Shown piece after piece: positions 9,340-17,298 of a stretch of DNA of 30,339 bases. The notes under the pieces are model-generated. The model was not told where the DNA came from. It was given only the letters and a program-made list of their open reading frames with translations, and searched no databases. The stretch comes from Saprospiraceae bacterium (GTDB lineage: Bacteria > Bacteroidota > Bacteroidia > Chitinophagales > Saprospiraceae), in NCBI GenBank assembly GCA_016710625.1, contig JADJVK010000037.1:1-30339 (forward strand). The letters are read 5' to 3'. Each line of letters begins with the position of its first letter. Position 1 is the first letter of the stretch. A program made the translations under genes and the position numbers.

Positions 9340-9382
9340 CCCTGTATTATACAAAAAATATAACACAGGGGCGATTTGTCAA
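9340..9382 (-). promoter_or_regulatory. Toxin-antitoxin promoter with palindromic operator
   Basis: On the minus strand TTGACA (9377-9382) is followed after 16 bases by TATTTT (9355-9360), a good sigma-70 promoter. An inverted repeat, CCCTGTATTATA (9340-9351) and TATAACACAGGG (9359-9370), matches at 11 of 12 positions around a 7-base A-rich centre. It overlaps the -10 and the spacer, where an autorepressing MazE/ChpS complex would bind. The operator role is inferred. Confidence 0.6.
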
Positions 9383-9403
9383 GACATGTGCTAAAGCGCC
9401 ACC

Positions 9404-10701
9404 CTAAAAAACCTTTTTGCTCATAATCTCAATTGTCTCTTCGATTTCTTCAACTGTGTGCACCGATGAAAGGCAGGCGGCGTCCACTGCTGAAGGAGGC
9501 AGGTAGATGCCATTGTCGAGCACAAAGTGGAAGAACTTAGAGAAAGCCTTGCAATCAATTGTCAGTGAATCTTGGAAGTTCAACACTGGTTTCTCGGCAA
9601 AGACGATGGAGAACATTGAACCCAGGCGAGGAAGTTGAATTGGCCAATTGTTTTTGGCGATCACCTTACCCAGTCCGGCAAAAAGCTGGGCTGTGCGGTC
9701 TTCCAGGGTTTGATAGACGGCTGGGTCTTTCAGTAAGGTGAGAGTGGCAATGCCACCGGCCATGGTGACGGGGTTGCCCGAGAAAGTTCCTGCTTGATAG
9801 ACATCGCCGTCTGGTTGCAGTCTGTTCATTATTTCTTTGCTGCCGCCGTAGGCACCGATGGGCATGCCGCCACCGAGAGCTTTGCCAAAACAGGTGATGT
9901 CGGCTTTGGCGTTATAGTAATTCTGCGCGCCGCCAAATGCGACTCTAAATCCGGTTAGCACTTCATCGATAATCAGCAATACCCCAAAGCGATCGGCTAA
10001 GGCTCGTAGGCCTTCTAAGAAGCCTGGTACTGGTGTTATCACGCCCATAGAACCAGCTACAGGCTCTACAATTATGCCAGCCACCTTGCCCTTGTGTTGG
10101 TTGAGTAGAGCTTCAACTGATTGCAGATCGTTGAACTTAGCTAAGACAGTTGCTGCCTTAGCACCATCGGGAATACCACTAGATGATTGGTGACCGTTGC
10201 TGGCCAGGGTGGCATCGCAATGACCATGATAACAACCTTCAAACATAATGATAGTTTCTTGGCCGGTAAAGCCGCGGGCCAACCTAATTGCGCTCATCAC
10301 TGCTTCGGTGCCAGAGTTGACGAAGCGAATTTTCTCTATTGAAGGAACGGCAGCAATAACTAGCTCTGCCATTTCCATTTCGTAGACATGGGGCGCACCG
10401 AACACCGGCCCTTTGGCTAGAGTTTCTTGACACTTGCGTACCACCTCATCGGGGCAGTGGCCGAGAATGGCTGGGCCCAGGCGCCGAGATAATCAATATA
10501 GCTGTTGCCATCCAGATCGTACAAGCGTGAGCCTTTGGCCCGATCAAAAAATACAGTATCGCCACCGACTTCGTGAAAAGCTCTAAAGGGGCTGTCTACT
10601 CCACCGGGAATGACCGTTTCAATTTTCTTGCCATAGGCAATTGACTGGGCGTAGCGTTTGGCTTTGTCCACACTCAAGTTGAGCTGTGCGTTAGCTGCCA
10701 T
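9404..10701 (-). CDS. hemL: Glutamate-1-semialdehyde 2,1-aminomutase (one frameshift)
   Basis: PLP/PMP enzyme that moves the amino group of glutamate-1-semialdehyde to make 5-aminolevulinate, the tetrapyrrole precursor of the C5 pathway; cytoplasmic. Restored length is 432 residues, normal for HemL. Seen: IPGGVDSPFR (31-40), NSGTEAVMSAIRLAR (129-143), YHGHCD (158-163), IIDEVLTGFR (244-253) with the PLP-nitrogen Asp246, and Schiff-base Lys274 in CFGKALGGGMPIGA. The frame breaks at 10476-10478, a C-run (G on the coding strand). One added base turns AWAQPFSAT into AWGPAILGHCPDEVVRKCQ, an exact fit. The start at 10701 has GGAG (10708-10711) six bases upstream. Probably functional apart from the sequence error. 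Confidence 0.95.
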
Positions 10702-10734
10702 TCTTGACTCCTCGATTCGGTTTTATTGTTTGCT

Positions 10735-11368
10735 TTATAGTTCTAGCCAGGCTTCGACTTTCATTGGCCCTTTTTTCAGCCGTTGAACAGAGACACTAGC
10801 TGTGTTGTCTGCGCCGCGCCACTACTCAACAGTTTGACGTCATCGCCTTTGTTCAATTTGATTAGATCAGGGGCTTAGATTTACTAGTTTGACGTTTACT
10901 TTAGTGGTGGTGCCTACGACTTTGACAGTGACTTTGCCTGAGGTATCTTTAGGGTTGTCTTTACCTTCGCAGACTACTTCTAATTGTGCTAGTTCAAAGC
11001 CAATTGGGTTGCTGCGCATGCCTTCGGTGCTGACACACAGTGAGTGTGGGCCTGGGCGCAACTCTTTTGGCAAGGTCACTTTTAGTTGCACTGGTGAAGC
11101 CGCGGCAATTGTACATTCGGTCATGCCATCGATGATGACGCGATTGTTTTGAGCCACTCCATCAAAGTTGTGACCATCAATAACGAGATTAGAGCGACGG
11201 CTGACTAGATGGCTGGCCTTGTCGACTTTGGGGCTTGTGGGCTGCGTGGAGTTGCCAGCGGCTGCACGACTTCTATCACTGCGGGCATTTCATAAGGGCG
11301 TGAGAGCAAGGCAATATTGAGTGAGCGGCCAGGAGTTTCATCTTCTGGAATCATGTATTGAGTTTGGG
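10735..11368 (-). CDS. IPT/TIG-like domain protein, 5' end cut at the junction (frameshifts)
   Basis: Minus-strand gene whose N-terminus is lost at the composition break near 11,370. A proline-rich stretch (QPLATPRSPQAP) leads to an Ig-like IPT/TIG fold: SNLVIDGHNFDG, NRVIIDGMTECTI, VQLKVTLPKELRPGPHSLCV and NPIGFEL are the characteristic strands. A second beta-rich part ends DNTASVSVQRLKKGPMKVEAWLEL before TAA 10735-10737. The frame breaks at the T-run 11227-11229 (missing base), the G-run 10870-10873 (extra base) and about 10811-10820. The open frame runs a few codons past the junction, but that part is probably not the same gene. A cell-surface or secreted adhesion/binding role is inferred from the fold only. 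Confidence 0.6.
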
Positions 11369-11385
11369 AAGAAAACAAAAAAAGC
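11360..11385. other. Composition break joining two unrelated sequences
   Basis: Base composition drops from about half G+C to about 30% within a few tens of bases. A minus-strand gene missing its 5' end abuts a plus-strand gene also missing its 5' end. Codon use and gene families change to those of Bacteroidota. No integrase, tRNA or direct repeat is visible at the point of change. The exact base cannot be fixed by reading. Confidence 0.75.
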
Positions 11386-11496
11386 AATCAACTTTTACAA
11401 AAAAATGGATTTACAGCGTTTGACAAACATCAATTTGTATTAGGAAATGAAACTCAAACAGATATTATGATGAAATTAATATTAAATTATGATTAA
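11369..11496 (+). CDS. C-terminal fragment of an unidentified protein
   Basis: A frame open from the junction runs NQLLQKNGFTAFDKHQFVLG, NETQTDIMMKL and ends LNYD at TAA 11494-11496. The composition is convincingly coding and AT-rich, like the rest of the right part. The 5' part is missing because of the break, so this is a real gene tail that began outside this assembly. I do not recognise the family. Confidence 0.5.
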
Positions 11497-11668
11497 TTTT
11501 TTGCATATTTAAGAAATTATTAGACCATTCAAATAAAAATATTAATACCAAAAAATAGCGTAAAAAGTGAATTTAATTATTTTAAAATTTATGCTCATTT
11601 TGCTCTAACACAATTTTATTGTATTGATTATTTGACACTTAAGTAGTATAATTATATTTAGAAAAATA

Positions 11669-11945
11669 TTAAAGATAACTAGCATCCAAAAAATATAAAT
11701 ACTTATTATTTTGCAATTCTTCAATATTAAATTTTTCAAAATCTTCACAATCCGCAATTTTTATCTAAACTTATTCGTTATTTAATCATAAAAACATTAT
11801 CTTTAGTTTATAAAGTAGTAAGTCAATACAGGCAGTTTGAAGATTTTCCAAGTAAGAATCCATTTCATATTCAACAAAAACATAAAGCTTTTTAATTTTT
11901 TTAGATCTTTTGAATTGATATCCAAAAATGATATCAAAAAACTAT
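11669..11945 (-). pseudogene. Possible gene debris in the 11,497-11,991 gap
   Basis: This 495-base AT-rich gap has no intact gene. Reading the minus strand, one frame gives FGYQFKRSKKIKKLYVFVEY then EMDSYLENLQTACIDLLLYK (about 11,790-11,945). A different frame gives DCEDFEKFNIEELQNNKYLY then FLDASYL, stopping at 11669-11671. Both look coding and lie in order, separated by about 20 bases with stops. They may be the remains, or a badly read copy, of one small gene of about 85-90 residues. Not recognised. Confidence 0.33.
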
Positions 11946-11991
11946 TACACCCCCAAATTTTTATTTCAAATTAACTAAAAGAAATTTACTT

Positions 11992-12752
11992 ATGATAAAA
12001 AAAATAAAAATAGGACTTATTGGATTTGGCAAAACAGGTAAGGCTGTTGCAAATGTTATTTTGCAAAATCAAGAATTTTCACTTGAATGGGTTTTTAGAA
12101 AGTCCAATCTTCTTGAAAAAAGAAGTGTATCTGAGTTTTTAGGTATAGAATCGGATGAATCTGGGATAATATTCTCGGCACATTCTATTAGTATTGGCGA
12201 AATTTTGGATGAACATCCAGTCGCTTTTATTATAGATTTTCGTCTGCTCAGGGCATCTATACTGATGGTCAGGCAGCTAGTGACAGAAATGTTAAAATTA
12301 TTTCTGCAATTTCACATTATTCAAAAAAAGAACTTGATTTATTAAAAAAGTTGTCAAAAACAACAACAGTCTTTTGGTCGCCTAATATCACATTGGGGAT
12401 CAATTATTTATTGTTTGCATCCAGGTATTTAAAAAAGATAGCTCCCTGGGTCGATATTGAAATAACGGAAGAACACTTCAAAGGGAAAGAGGGTACTTCT
12501 GGAACGGCTGTAAAAATTGCTCATGCATTGGATATTCATGTTGATTCCATAAATTCAATAAGAGCAGGAGGAATAGTTGGAAAACACGAAATAATTTTCG
12601 GATTTCCGTATCAAACTGTAAGACTAATTCACGAAAGTATTGCTAGAGAAGCATTTGGAAATGGCGCAATGTTCATTGCAAAAAATCTAGTTTCGAAAGA
12701 AAAAGGTTTATACAATTTTGAAGATATTTTATTGCCTTACTTTTCAACTTAA
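11992..12752 (+). CDS. dapB: 4-hydroxy-tetrahydrodipicolinate reductase (one frameshift)
   Basis: NAD(P)H-dependent reductase of the diaminopimelate/lysine pathway, cytoplasmic. The restored protein has about 253 residues. Seen: N-terminal Rossmann motif GLIGFGKTGKAV (8-19), the middle DFSSAQGIYTDG restored by adding one T to the run 12237-12240, SPNITLGIN, and the active-site segment ITEEHFKGKEGTSGTA. The catalytic His of EEH and the following Lys are kept, but the second His of the usual HH pair is Phe and the common DAPSGTA is EGTSGTA. The C-terminus RAGGIVGKHEIIFG and LYNFEDIL fits the family. The antiporter gene starts 5 bases after the stop, so they share a transcript. Confidence 0.87.
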
Positions 12753-12757
12753 ATTTT

Positions 12758-13954
12758 ATGACTTATACTATTATTATAACATTATCTATATTATTGCTAT
12801 TAGCATATGTTTTTGATATTTCTTCCTCAAAAACAAAAATCCCTTCTGTCATTTTATTGCTTTTATTGGGCTTTTTTGTAAAACAAATCAGTCAATCCTT
12901 CAATATTCTCATTCCTGATCTCAACCCAATTTTACCAACAATTGGTACAGTTGGATTGATATTGATTGTACTGGAAGGAGCATTAGAACTTGAGTTTAAT
13001 AAAGAGAAAAAATCATTAATCTTAAAGTCTTCTATCGTCGCTCTTTTGCCGATACTTTTTATTAGTTTCGGATTGGCATATTATCTGTTTTACTATGAAT
13101 CAATAGATTTGAAAATTGCACTAGCAAATGCAATTCCATTCGCAATAATAAGTAGTTCTATTGCTATACCAAGTGCAAAATATTTGATGAAATCGGATAG
13201 AGAATTTGTAACATATGAAAGTAGTATGTCAGATATTTTTGGCGTAATATTTTTCAATTTCATTACTTTAAATGATGATATTAGCTCACAAGCAGTTGGT
13301 CTTTTCGGTTTTCAATTTGTCTTAATGTTGATAATATCTTTTGTCGCAACCCTATTACTTGCTGGATTTTTGAACAAAATAAAGCATCATATTAAGTTTG
13401 TGCCGATGATAATAATTTTGCTTTTGATTTATGCGACATCAAAAATATTTCACCTACCTGCTTTATTATTTATTTTAATATTTGGCTTATTTGTAGGAAA
13501 TATTGATGAACTAAGACATATAAAATTCATTCAACAATTTCATCCAGATAATTTCACAAAAGAAGTGGTGAAGTTTAGAGAAATTACAACTGAATTAGCC
13601 TTTTTAATCAGAGCAATATTTTTTATTTTATTTGGTTTCCTAATTAATATTGATGAGTTATTTAACCCAAAAACGATTTATTATTCATTATCAATATTTG
13701 CAGGGATTCTAATAATTCGCTATTTAGTCTTAAAATTATTTAGAATTCCATCAAATCCATTACTATATATTGCTCCAAGAGGTTTGATTACTATTTTGTT
13801 GTTTTTATCCATACCAGAATCTCAACAACTTCCTTTTATTGATAAATCAATGATTACTCAAGTAATTATTTTGTCAGCATTTGTTATGATGTTTGGTTTA
13901 ATGAATAACAAAAATAAAGTTGAAAAAACTGAAGAAGTCGAAGAAGCAAATTAA
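12758..13954 (+). CDS. Cation:proton antiporter (CPA family) membrane protein
   Basis: A 398-residue inner-membrane protein with about eleven hydrophobic helices, resembling the Na+/H+ exchanger domain of the CPA superfamily. Seen: an N-terminal helix, IPSVILLLLLGFF (28-40), the conserved-type VLEGALELEF loop (72-81), SSSIAIPSAKYLM and YESSMSDIFGVIF, where acidic residues are expected near the ion site. A C-terminal PRGLITILLFL helix is also family-like. There is no cytosolic TrkA or RCK domain. It is intact and begins 5 bases after dapB. The ion specificity cannot be read. A role in pH or Na+/K+ balance is inferred. Confidence 0.8.
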   Translation: MTYTIIITLSILLLLAYVFDISSSKTKIPSVILLLLLGFFVKQISQSFNILIPDLNPILPTIGTVGLILIVLEGALELEFNKEKKSLILKSSIVALLPILFISFGLAYYLFYYESIDLKIALANAIPFAIISSSIAIPSAKYLMKSDREFVTYESSMSDIFGVIFFNFITLNDDISSQAVGLFGFQFVLMLIISFVATLLLAGFLNKIKHHIKFVPMIIILLLIYATSKIFHLPALLFILIFGLFVGNIDELRHIKFIQQFHPDNFTKEVVKFREITTELAFLIRAIFFILFGFLINIDELFNPKTIYYSLSIFAGILIIRYLVLKLFRIPSNPLLYIAPRGLITILLFLSIPESQQLPFIDKSMITQVIILSAFVMMFGLMNNKNKVEKTEEVEEAN

Positions 13955-14078
13955 TTTTAATTATAAAATACTGAATATTAATACATTGGAATAATTAAAA
14001 ATAAATAGTGACAATCAAGCATCGTTTGAAATTTCATTGGTATCTAATTATAAATTCTTCACAACAAAATTAAATTAA

Positions 14079-15089
14079 ATGAAAATCAATTTTAAACTTT
14101 TTTGCTTTTTTTCGTTCATGTTCATTTCTAATTTCAATTATGGACAATGGACCATCAGTAATTCGAATGCAATATTAAATACAACTGGAAAAATTGGGGT
14201 TGGAACCAATGTACCAGATGGAAAACTCGATGTAAGGACAAATAGCGGCATCGGAATTTATACAGAATCTTTTGGAAAAACACCTTCAGAGGCAGCCATT
14301 TACGCCAGAGGAAAGACCAAAAGTGTAGCTGTTTATGCAGAATCAAATTTGAATTATGGTATTTACGGATTTTCCTTCTATTCAAATGGCGTTGTTGGGA
14401 ACATCATTGATAGAAAAAATAATTATGCTGGTTATTTCATGGGACCAGTTTTCAGTACTGCTTCATTCACTGTTTCTGATAGAAAATTGAAAACAAATAT
14501 TGTGGAAATGCAAAATGCTTTAGACTACATACATGCATTAAAACCAATGAGTTATACTTTCAATACAGCTAAATATCCAAAAATGAATTTGCCAACTGGA
14601 CAGCATTTTGGTTTAATAGCTGATGAATTAGAAAGCATATTCCCTACCCTAGTTCGTGAAAATCAAACTTTAGATTTGGATGAAAATGCTGAAAAAGTGC
14701 AATTTAAATCTGTTAATTATGAAGAATTAATTCCTGTATTGATTAAGGGAATGCAAGAACAAAGTGAAATCATCAAATCGCTGAATGAAAGAATTGCTAA
14801 ATTGGAAAATAAAAATTCTCCATCAAATGATAAAGCATCAATAAAATACATTATTTCACCTAATCCAACAAATGTTGATATTAAAATATCAAAAGAGAAT
14901 GGAAACTTATTTGAAAAATCAACAATCATATTAACAAATGTTAATGGTGCGATTCTCAAGAAAATTGAAGTAGCTGGTGGTGAATCAGAATTGAAAATAG
15001 ACGTTTCCAATTTTGCAGTTGGTGTTTACAACTGCACTATACAATCTGAAAATGAACAAGTTACGAATACTTTTATTATTATGAAGTGA
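14079..15089 (+). CDS. T9SS-exported tail-fibre-type (S74 chaperone) protein
   Basis: A 336-residue exported protein. A signal peptide (residues 1-23, ending NYGQ) leads to a short repetitive beta-rich segment. Then comes an intramolecular chaperone domain of the peptidase S74/endosialidase type: SDRKLKTNIVEM (133-144), ALDYIHALKPMSYTF and GLIADELESIFPTLV (178-192), FKSVNYEELIPVLI, then a coiled coil at about 222-245. S74 domains trimerise fibres and may self-cleave. The C-terminal 80 residues (IISPNPTNVDIKIS, GVYNCTIQSE) are a type IX secretion sorting domain, so it is probably attached to or released from the cell surface. The gene is intact and followed by a strong terminator. Confidence 0.88.
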   Translation: MKINFKLFCFFSFMFISNFNYGQWTISNSNAILNTTGKIGVGTNVPDGKLDVRTNSGIGIYTESFGKTPSEAAIYARGKTKSVAVYAESNLNYGIYGFSFYSNGVVGNIIDRKNNYAGYFMGPVFSTASFTVSDRKLKTNIVEMQNALDYIHALKPMSYTFNTAKYPKMNLPTGQHFGLIADELESIFPTLVRENQTLDLDENAEKVQFKSVNYEELIPVLIKGMQEQSEIIKSLNERIAKLENKNSPSNDKASIKYIISPNPTNVDIKISKENGNLFEKSTIILTNVNGAILKKIEVAGGESELKIDVSNFAVGVYNCTIQSENEQVTNTFIIMK

Positions 15090-15116
15090 TATTATTTTAT
15101 TATAAATTGGTAAGTA

Positions 15117-15152
15117 GGAATTGTATTCAAAAGAAACAATTCCTTTTTTTTT
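15117..15152 (+). terminator. Strong intrinsic terminator
   Basis: Perfect 8-bp stem GGAATTGT (15117-15124) and ACAATTCC (15136-15143) with an 11-base loop, followed by nine T (15144-15152). It ends the S74 gene and separates it from the sigma-factor operon. Confidence 0.85.
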
Positions 15153-15256
15153 GTTTTAATATTTCAAAATTCGTTTTTTTTCATCCTTAATATTTTCAAT
15201 TAAAATCAAAAAATTGACTTTAATATTCTACTAATAAATTAATGAGAATATTTTTA

Positions 15257-15289
15257 TTTGACAATGTATTGTTTAAAATGTTATTTTCG
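15257..15289 (+). promoter_or_regulatory. Possible Bacteroidota promoter for the sigma-factor operon
   Basis: TTTG (15257-15260) is followed after 21 bases by TATTTTCG (15282-15289), close to the Bacteroidota consensus -33 TTTG and -7 TAnnTTTG. It lies about 40 bases upstream of the sigma-factor start. In AT-rich DNA such matches are common. Confidence 0.35.
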
Positions 15290-15326
15290 TCCCTAATATG
15301 AAATTTATAATTTTTCAAGGCAATAT

Positions 15327-15851
15327 TTGAATTTAGAAACGATATATCAAGAGTATAAAAACATGGTGTTTAATCTTGCATTACATTATGTTCAGAACCA
15401 TGAGGATGCACAAGAAATCACTCAAGATGTATTTGTTGCCATTCACCAATCTTTAGGTGAATTTAAAGGGAATTCCAAAATTTCGACTTGGATTTATAGA
15501 ATTACAATTCATAAATCATTGGATTTTATCAAATCAAAACAATCCAAAAAAAGGTTTGTTTTCCTAACTTCTATTTTCAAAAATGATAGTAATGAAATTC
15601 TTCACGACAAACCTAGTTTTAATCATCCAGGGGTGATAATGGAGCAAAAGGAAGCAATAGAAAAGATCTTTCTAGCAATAAATCAACTCCCTGAAAATCA
15701 AAAAACAGCAATTATTTTAAGCAAAATTGAAAATAAATCACAAAATGAGATAGCAGAAATCATGAATTTATCTACTAAAGCAATTGAATCTTTGATTTCT
15801 AGGGGAAAAGAAAATTTATCAAAAAAATTATTGAGGTATCCGAAGGATTAA
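15327..15851 (+). CDS. ECF-type RNA polymerase sigma factor
   Basis: A 174-residue extracytoplasmic-function sigma factor, with region 2 at residues 10-75 (DAQEITQDVFVAIHQ, STWIYRITIHKSLDFI) for core and -10 binding, and region 4 at 110-168 (LPENQKTAIILSKIE, NEIAEIMNLSTKAIESLISR) for -35 recognition. The start is TTG 15327 with AAGG (15317-15320) six bases upstream. It is the first gene of a packed run with a small one-helix membrane protein and a periplasmic metal-sensor-like protein, the usual layout for a stress sigma factor held by an anti-sigma until a signal arrives. The signal is probably copper, given the downstream genes. This is inferred. The gene is intact. Confidence 0.93.
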   Translation: MNLETIYQEYKNMVFNLALHYVQNHEDAQEITQDVFVAIHQSLGEFKGNSKISTWIYRITIHKSLDFIKSKQSKKRFVFLTSIFKNDSNEILHDKPSFNHPGVIMEQKEAIEKIFLAINQLPENQKTAIILSKIENKSQNEIAEIMNLSTKAIESLISRGKENLSKKLLRYPKD

Positions 15852-15879
15852 TTAATTAATTTCGACAAATATTTATGTT

Positions 15880-16158
15880 ATGAAAAATGATGATATTGAA
15901 AATATTTTAGGTGAACTAAAAAAAATAGAGCAAGTGGAGACTCCACCTTTTCTATTTACTAGAATTCAGCAAAAAATCACTGCCAAGCCTTCATTGAATT
16001 TTAGTAAAAAAGTAGTTTGGGCTTACGGATTTGCATTTCTATTCATACTTACAGTAAATATTTTTGTCATCTTTACAAAGATTAATGAAAAAACAAATGA
16101 AGTAAATATTGCTCAGGTAATGAATTTAGTACCCAATAATTCAATTTACAATGAATAA
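15880..16158 (+). CDS. Putative single-pass anti-sigma factor
   Basis: A 92-residue membrane protein. An N-terminal cytoplasmic part has a helix (IENILGELKKIEQVE) followed by PPFLFTRIQQKI, a segment common in small Bacteroidota anti-sigma factors. A transmembrane helix spans about 46-68 (VVWAYGFAFLFILTVNIFVI), with a short periplasmic tail. It starts 28 bases after the sigma factor and overlaps the next gene by 8 bases. Position, size and topology all support holding the sigma factor at the membrane, but no zinc-binding anti-sigma motif is present and the assignment is inferred from context. Confidence 0.7.
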   Translation: MKNDDIENILGELKKIEQVETPPFLFTRIQQKITAKPSLNFSKKVVWAYGFAFLFILTVNIFVIFTKINEKTNEVNIAQVMNLVPNNSIYNE

Positions 16159-16606
16159 GACAAGATTTTTGACCCTATTAAGTATAGGTTTGTTGATCAT
16201 CAATTTGGTTTTGCTTGGTTTTATTTTTTTGAGAAAACCAAAACAAAGACCGCCAGATGCTTTAAAAAAGACTATAATTAGCAAATTGGCTTTGGACGAA
16301 AAACAAATTTCAGTTTATGATTCCATGGTAAAACAGCATGTGAAAGCTGTAAACGCAGCGAACGATAGTATTGTTGAGTTAAAAAAAATACTTTATAATT
16401 CATTGAAAAATGAGGAAAACACATTACAAAATGACTCATTAATTTCAAAAATCAATCAAATCCAAACGAATATAGAACATATTCATTTAGCACATTTTCA
16501 AGCCATTAAGACAATTTGTACGCCAGATCAATTGCCAAAATATTATGAATTAACAGAGGATATTATCCAACATCTTTCACCACCTAAAAGACCAGAAAGA
16601 AAATAA
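16151..16606 (+). CDS. Spy/CpxP/CnrX-like periplasmic metal-sensor protein
   Basis: A 151-residue protein with an N-terminal membrane anchor (about 8-28) and an all-helical periplasmic domain. The helix pattern and the end segment ICTPDQLPKYYELTEDIIQ resemble the LTxxQ-type Spy/CpxP/CnrX family, which senses metals or unfolded protein. It lacks the strict LTxxQ sequence. In CnrYXH-type systems the sensor, anti-sigma and sigma factor are encoded together, as here. Overlaps of 8 bases upstream and 1 base downstream (TAATG) show tight coupling with the anti-sigma candidate and the MbnP-like gene. The metal is not defined by the sequence; copper is inferred from the neighbours. A Pro-rich, basic C-terminus (PPKRPERK) may be flexible. 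Confidence 0.75.
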   Translation: MNKTRFLTLLSIGLLIINLVLLGFIFLRKPKQRPPDALKKTIISKLALDEKQISVYDSMVKQHVKAVNAANDSIVELKKILYNSLKNEENTLQNDSLISKINQIQTNIEHIHLAHFQAIKTICTPDQLPKYYELTEDIIQHLSPPKRPERK

Positions 16607-17298
16607 TGATTCGATTCTGTGCAATTATTTTTATTTTGATTGGTTTTTCAGTCTATTTGAAAGCTCAAAATCATAATCTAGTTCTACAATTTAACCCAAA
16701 ATTTCATCAGGAAATCGTACAATTCGATGAGGAATATTATTCCATAACAGAAAAAGATAGTGTTCAATTTGATATTTTTAGATGCTACATCTCTAATATT
16801 CAATTACTTAAGAATGGCAAATCTGTTTACAAAGAAAAAGATAGTTACCATTTATTGAGCTTTGGAGAAAACCCAAAGAATGAAATCAAAATTCCTATAG
16901 ATATAGCTTTTGATCAGATAGAAATGCAAATTGGTATTGATAGTTTAACCAATGTTTCGGGTGCTTTTGGTGGAGCATTAGACCCCACAAATGGGATGTA
17001 CTGGACTTGGCAAAATGGTTATATAAATTTTAAATTGGAGGGCAAATCAACCCTTTGCAATACCAGAAACCATGAATTTCAATATCATATTGGCGGTTAC
17101 CAATTTCCGTTCTCAACGATACAAACTTTAAAATTTCACACATCAAATCCTTCCATATCCATTGATATTTTGTTAGATAAATTCATGGAAAATTTGAATT
17201 TGAGCACTACAAATCACATTATGTCACCTTCCACCAATGCTGTGGAAATTGCTAAAAGTTTTGCCAACTCATTTATTTTAGAAACAAATGAGAAATAG
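16606..17298 (+). CDS. mbnP: MbnP-like copper-binding protein
   Basis: A 230-residue exported protein (signal peptide to about residue 20, LKAQ) matching the MbnP family. Characterised MbnP binds copper through a site that includes a tryptophan oxidised to kynurenine by its partner MbnH. The hallmark segment is present: GALDPTNGMYWTWQNGYINF (123-142), with Trp133 and Trp135 as candidate modified residues. HEFQYHIGGYQF (156-167) matches the later strand with His. The stop of the sensor gene overlaps its start, and it overlaps the MbnH-like gene by 11 bases, so the pair is translationally coupled. That arrangement is the strongest support for the call. Which Trp is modified cannot be told by reading. 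Confidence 0.85.
   Translation: MIRFCAIIFILIGFSVYLKAQNHNLVLQFNPKFHQEIVQFDEEYYSITEKDSVQFDIFRCYISNIQLLKNGKSVYKEKDSYHLLSFGENPKNEIKIPIDIAFDQIEMQIGIDSLTNVSGAFGGALDPTNGMYWTWQNGYINFKLEGKSTLCNTRNHEFQYHIGGYQFPFSTIQTLKFHTSNPSISIDILLDKFMENLNLSTTNHIMSPSTNAVEIAKSFANSFILETNEK

Noticed and set aside
10867..11157. Plus-strand open frame 10,889-11,152 opposite the IPT/TIG gene
   Set aside because: It is a shadow; the minus-strand frame has the recognisable beta-strand pattern and its codon use.
11360..11400. Genomic island or transposon end explaining the GC change
   Set aside because: No integrase, transposase, tRNA gene, target duplication or terminal repeat is visible, and both flanking genes are cut at their 5' ends.
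14155..14385. Minus-strand open frames inside the S74 and oxidase genes
   Set aside because: They lie wholly within well-supported plus-strand genes and have unusual composition.
15230..15300. Riboswitch or attenuator upstream of the sigma factor
   Set aside because: The region is AT-rich with no strong paired element after the S74 terminator; only a possible promoter is seen.
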